Source: a virus
Strand: one strand, 5' to 3'
DNA: 32,667 bases
Virus record (IMG/VR): IMGVR_UViG_3300008450_000238
Location: 1-32,667 of that record
Shown: positions 30,036 through 32,667 of the stretch, one piece after another
Numbering within the stretch: position 1 is the stretch's first letter
How the letters are laid out: each line of letters starts with the position of its first letter
Position numbers and translations under genes: made by a program
The notes under the pieces: model-generated
Told to the model about the DNA's origin: nothing
Seen by the model: only the letters and a program-made list of their open reading frames with translations
The model's database searches: none

Positions 30036-30703
30036 TGAGTTTTAACAACGGACCTACAGTAGTAACAAACGGCCTAGTATTGGCATTAGATGCTGGGGAT
30101 AGAAATTCCTATGCTGGTTCTGGTACTACGTGGTTTGATTTAATTGGAAGTAATAACAGTACGTTATTTAATGGTCCTACATTTGATACCGCTAATGGAG
30201 GTTCAATAGTAACAGATGGATCAAATGATGTAATATCTGGGTCAATAACAATGCCTTCATCTTTTACTTGTAATTTTTGGTTTAATCCAACTCAAGTAGC
30301 TGATTATAATCCAAACTTTCAAATTAGTGAAGCATGGGGAAATTTTGTATGGCATTCTACAAGTGCTGGTTCTATATACTGTGGTACTGACATTACTAAT
30401 AGATTTACTCCATCTTCCCCAGGATGTGGTAATGGAGCAGTGGTTTTAAATACAATACAAAATTTTACTTATACTTTTAGTAGTAATGTTGGTTCTTTAT
30501 ATAAAAACGGAAGACTTTTAGTATCATCAAATAGCCACCAAACACCTGTAAGTGCCTCTAATGTACAACCTTATTTTGTGTTAGCTGCTCCGGCACAATT
30601 TGGAAGAGGAAAAGCTTATATCTTCCAACTATACAACCGCGCCCTCTCCTCTGACGAAGTCCTACAAAACTATAACGCAACAAAAGGGAGGTTTGGTTTA
30701 TAA
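30035..30703 (+). CDS. LamG/ConA-like domain protein, array member 4
   Basis: This 222-residue protein has the left edge TVVTNGLVLALDAGDRNSYA, WFDLIGSNNSTLFNGPTFD and SIVTDGSNDVISG, where the usual VFDG is replaced by VTDG. The right edge is FQLYNRALSSDEVLQNYNAT with KGRFGL. The middle is distinct: CNFWFNPTQVADYNPNFQIS and YCGTDITNRFTPSSPGCGNG, with two cysteines that could pair. The start overlaps the preceding stop (TAATG), and member 5 starts in the same overlapping way at its own stop. Confidence 0.78.
   Translation: MSFNNGPTVVTNGLVLALDAGDRNSYAGSGTTWFDLIGSNNSTLFNGPTFDTANGGSIVTDGSNDVISGSITMPSSFTCNFWFNPTQVADYNPNFQISEAWGNFVWHSTSAGSIYCGTDITNRFTPSSPGCGNGAVVLNTIQNFTYTFSSNVGSLYKNGRLLVSSNSHQTPVSASNVQPYFVLAAPAQFGRGKAYIFQLYNRALSSDEVLQNYNATKGRFGL
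30632..30700 (+). repeat. Conserved 3' block of LamG genes, array member 4
   Basis: It contains TACAACCGCGCCCTCTCC followed by GAAGTCCTACAAAACTATAA. The second stretch is identical in member 5. Confidence 0.7.
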
Positions 30704-31362
30704 TGGGAGTAGCAGGTGGACCAGATATGATTGAAAACGGATTAGTATTATCTCTTGATGCATCAGATAGAAACTCTTATGTATCCGGTTCTACAACATG
30801 GTTTGATTTATCTGGAAATAACAATTCAGGATCTTTAGTTAATGGACCTACTTTTAATACAGGGTCATTAGGGTCAATTGTGTTTGATGGTGTGGATGAT
30901 TATGTGAGTGCTCCATCATCTTTATATGTTGATAATTTTACTTTAAATGCATGGGTTTATAAAACAACCTCAGGAATTCAAAATATAATAGCAAAAGGTA
31001 ATGTGTCTTTTCAATTAAATTTTTATTTAAGGATCGCTGGAAATTCTGGTTTTTTTGGAGCTAGCGGTGGTTTTACTGAGATTACTATAGCTGACCTTAC
31101 ATTAAATACTTGGAATAATACAGTTTTAACATATGATAAAAACAATTTAAGATATTTTTTAAATGGTGTATTTATAAACCAAGTTAGTGCTACTAATACC
31201 CCCACTTCATCATCCAGTAACACTATAATAGGTAGATTAGGTGATTTTAATGGACAATATTGGACAGGAAGAATAGCATCTACCTCAATCTACAACCGCG
31301 CCCTCTCAGCCCAAGAAGTCCTACAAAACTATAACGCAACTAAAGCCCGTTTCGGATTATAA
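30703..31362 (+). CDS. LamG/ConA-like domain protein, array member 5
   Basis: This 219-residue protein has the left edge DMIENGLVLSLDASDRNSYV, WFDLSGNNNSGSLVNGPTF and SIVFDGVDDYVSAP. The centre shows the classical LamG strand order, FTLNAWVYKTTSGIQNIIAK then WNNTVLTYDKNNLRYFLNGV. The right edge is TSIYNRALSAQEVLQNYNAT with KARFGL. FDGVDDYV, W-N-V and FLNG are standard LamG_3 positions. It is coupled to member 4 by TAATG; the next member follows after 6 nt. Confidence 0.8.
   Translation: MGVAGGPDMIENGLVLSLDASDRNSYVSGSTTWFDLSGNNNSGSLVNGPTFNTGSLGSIVFDGVDDYVSAPSSLYVDNFTLNAWVYKTTSGIQNIIAKGNVSFQLNFYLRIAGNSGFFGASGGFTEITIADLTLNTWNNTVLTYDKNNLRYFLNGVFINQVSATNTPTSSSSNTIIGRLGDFNGQYWTGRIASTSIYNRALSAQEVLQNYNATKARFGL
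31291..31359 (+). repeat. Conserved 3' block of LamG genes, array member 5
   Basis: It contains TACAACCGCGCCCTCTC and GAAGTCCTACAAAACTATAA, as in member 4. It encodes NRALSAQEVLQNYNATKARF. Confidence 0.7.
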
Positions 31363-31368
31363 CACAAT

Positions 31369-32034
31369 ATGGCAACACAATATTCTTTTGGTAAAATAGT
31401 AACAGACGGTCTAGTATTATGTTTAGATGCTGCCGACAGAAACTCCTATGTGTCTGGTTCAACAGTATGGAGAGATGTGGCCAGTTCTAATAATGGTACT
31501 TTAACTAATGGACCTACATTTAATACTGGGAGTGGAGGTAGTATTGTGTTTGATGGGGTGAATGATTATGTTGTACATCCTTCCTTAGATTTAGGGACTA
31601 TATGTTCTTGGAGTGTATGGATTAATTATGTTAGAGCTAATAACTCAAATGAAGCTTTTGTAGTTTTAGGTGCTAATCAAAATAATAGATATAATTTATT
31701 TTATAACTTTCCAGATAAAACATTTTATATTAGTTATGGTAATAATCAATTTGCTAGTTTTACTTACAGCCCAGGATTAAATGCTAGTACCTGGTATAAT
31801 ATAACCCATGTAAGGGAAGGAAGTGTAACAACTATTTATTTAAACGGAACTTTTATAGGAACAATAACAAGGGTATCAAGTGTATCTTCTTTATTTAATC
31901 TTATAGGTACGGAAACAACAGCTGCTTATTTTTCAAATATAAGATTATCAACAGTTTCTTATTACAACCGCGCCCTCTCTTCCACAGAAATCCTTCAAAA
32001 CTACAACGCACAAAAATCACGCTTTGGACTATAA
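31369..32034 (+). CDS. LamG/ConA-like domain protein, array member 6
   Basis: This 221-residue protein has the left edge KIVTDGLVLCLDAADRNSYV, WRDVASSNNGTLTNGPTF and SIVFDGVNDYVVHP. The middle is CSWSVWINYVRANNSNEAFV and STWYNITHVREGSVTTIYLN. The right edge is VSYYNRALSSTEILQNYNAQ with KSRFGL. All core LamG_3 strands are recognisable and the length equals that of members 4 and 5. It is followed by motif copy 10 and another array member. Confidence 0.8.
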   Translation: MATQYSFGKIVTDGLVLCLDAADRNSYVSGSTVWRDVASSNNGTLTNGPTFNTGSGGSIVFDGVNDYVVHPSLDLGTICSWSVWINYVRANNSNEAFVVLGANQNNRYNLFYNFPDKTFYISYGNNQFASFTYSPGLNASTWYNITHVREGSVTTIYLNGTFIGTITRVSSVSSLFNLIGTETTAAYFSNIRLSTVSYYNRALSSTEILQNYNAQKSRFGL

Positions 32035-32036
32035 CC

Positions 32037-32046
32037 ATATTTATAA
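32037..32046 (+). promoter_or_regulatory. ATATTTATAA start-proximal motif, copy 10
   Basis: An exact ATATTTATAA followed by CATATT ends 6 nt before ATG 32053. Confidence 0.6.
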
Positions 32047-32052
32047 CATATT

Positions 32053-32667
32053 ATGCCAGTAAAAGGAGGACCAAACATCAGAACCAGCCAAGCCATTGTA
32101 TGGCTAGATGCTGCCGACAAATCCTCATATCCCGGAACCGGTACTACTTGGGTTAACTCGGTTACACCAGGTACCTACAATGGTACTTTAACTAACACAA
32201 GTTTTAATTCCACAGATGCCTTAGGTGCTTTGTTTTTCTCCGGCTCAAACACATTTGCCGATATGGGAAATATAGGGGCTATTTCTGCCTCTTACACTTT
32301 TCAAGTGGCGGTAAAACCTTTACCAACAGGTTCCCCTTATACTATCCTATCTTATACCTCCGGGTCAGGAACAGGATCAGTTACTTTTAGATTGGATTAT
32401 TCCTCATCTATACAAACAGCCGTTTTTTCGGCTTTTGCAAGTTCAGGGTCAGTAAATAAAACCTATAGTTTATCAACTACTATTCCTACAGGATCTTGGT
32501 CTATATTGCATGGGGTGTTTGGAGGTGTTTCTTTAGGTCTTTATAAAAATGGCTCTTTCATTAACTCTACTTTTATTACAGGCTCTACTGTTGGTTATTC
32601 AGCCAATAATAGGTTTTTAGTGGGTGGTATCTCCCAATTTACAGGATCTTATTTATCAGGTTCTGTA
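32053..32667 (+). CDS. LamG/ConA-like domain protein, array member 7, partial
   Basis: This frame is open from ATG 32053 to the window end (205 codons, no stop). It begins MPVKGGPNIRTSQAIVWLDA with ADKSSYPGTGTTW next, a divergent left edge (IVWLDA in place of LVLxLDA). TYNGTLTNTSFNST and ALFFSGSNTFADMG follow in place of the VFDGxNDYV strand. The downstream sequence is TGS-rich (TSGSGTGSVTFRLDYSSS and LGLYKNGSFINSTFITGS), a mix of LamG strands and fibre-like composition. The right signature NRALS is not reached, so this member is probably longer than the others. The start is supported by motif copy 10 six nt upstream. Confidence 0.72.
   Translation, partial: MPVKGGPNIRTSQAIVWLDAADKSSYPGTGTTWVNSVTPGTYNGTLTNTSFNSTDALGALFFSGSNTFADMGNIGAISASYTFQVAVKPLPTGSPYTILSYTSGSGTGSVTFRLDYSSSIQTAVFSAFASSGSVNKTYSLSTTIPTGSWSILHGVFGGVSLGLYKNGSFINSTFITGSTVGYSANNRFLVGGISQFTGSYLSGSV

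Noticed and set aside
26959-32667. Diversity-generating retroelement acting on the LamG genes
   Set aside because: No reverse transcriptase, template repeat or adenine-biased variable repeat is visible in the window; the variation covers whole domain centres rather than scattered adenine-derived sites.
26959-32667. CRISPR-like array suggested by regularly spaced conserved 3' blocks
   Set aside because: The blocks are about 650-750 nt apart, lie inside coding frames and encode a conserved protein edge.

Overview
The window is a 32.7-kb segment of a tailed phage genome with T4-type head genes. It is AT-rich by eye (about two thirds A+T), densely packed, and every supported gene lies on the + strand. 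Identity rests on the head and packaging block: large terminase (gp17 type), portal (gp20 type), prohead protease (gp21 type), acidic scaffold/core (gp22 type) and major capsid protein (gp23 type), in that order. The host is probably a member of the Bacteroidota. Starts lack Shine-Dalgarno sequences and are preceded by A-rich leaders, stops are mostly TAA, and two promoter-like sites have a TTTG-type upstream element. The host call is inference. No integrase, tRNA gene, CRISPR array or transposon was seen.

Layout. 1-151: tail end of a histone H1-like (Hc1 type) gene. 157-5114: overlapping structural or head-associated genes of unknown function, including an EF-hand-like protein, a possible nuclease-fold protein, a small four-cysteine protein and a two-helix membrane protein, closed by a terminator near 5185. 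5202-7425: a small metabolic unit (FAD-dependent dehydrogenase, MORN-like protein, P-loop kinase) with two near-identical promoter-like sites. 7437-8542: a conserved small protein and an overlapping spanin-like membrane pair. 8539-18516: packaging and capsid genes, with terminators near 15615 and 18562. 18630-20958: an unusual trio of amidinotransferase-superfamily enzyme, phosphatidylserine-decarboxylase-like enzyme and PhoH. 20995-26957: tail, baseplate and fibre genes with collagen-like and Thr-Gly-Ser-rich segments. 26959-32667: a tandem array of at least eight LamG/concanavalin-A-like domains in seven genes, the last running off the window, which probably supply interchangeable adhesion modules.

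How it works together. The head genes build and fill the capsid, the fibre and LamG genes probably recognise the host surface, and the enzymes at 5246-7425 and 18630-20958 look like auxiliary genes acting on host metabolism or membrane. Ten exact copies of ATATTTATAA sit 2-13 nt before the first gene of successive translationally coupled groups. They look like a genome-wide late-expression signal: TATTTATA is the reverse complement of the T4 late-promoter core TATAAATA, but it sits in the opposite orientation and unusually close to the start codon.

Most noteworthy points: the LamG array, whose gene ends are nearly identical in DNA while the middles diverge; the overlapping amidinotransferase and decarboxylase genes; the ten-copy start-proximal motif; and the set of short N-terminal peptides ending in [L/I]-x-E that resemble T4 capsid-targeting sequences cut by the prohead protease.
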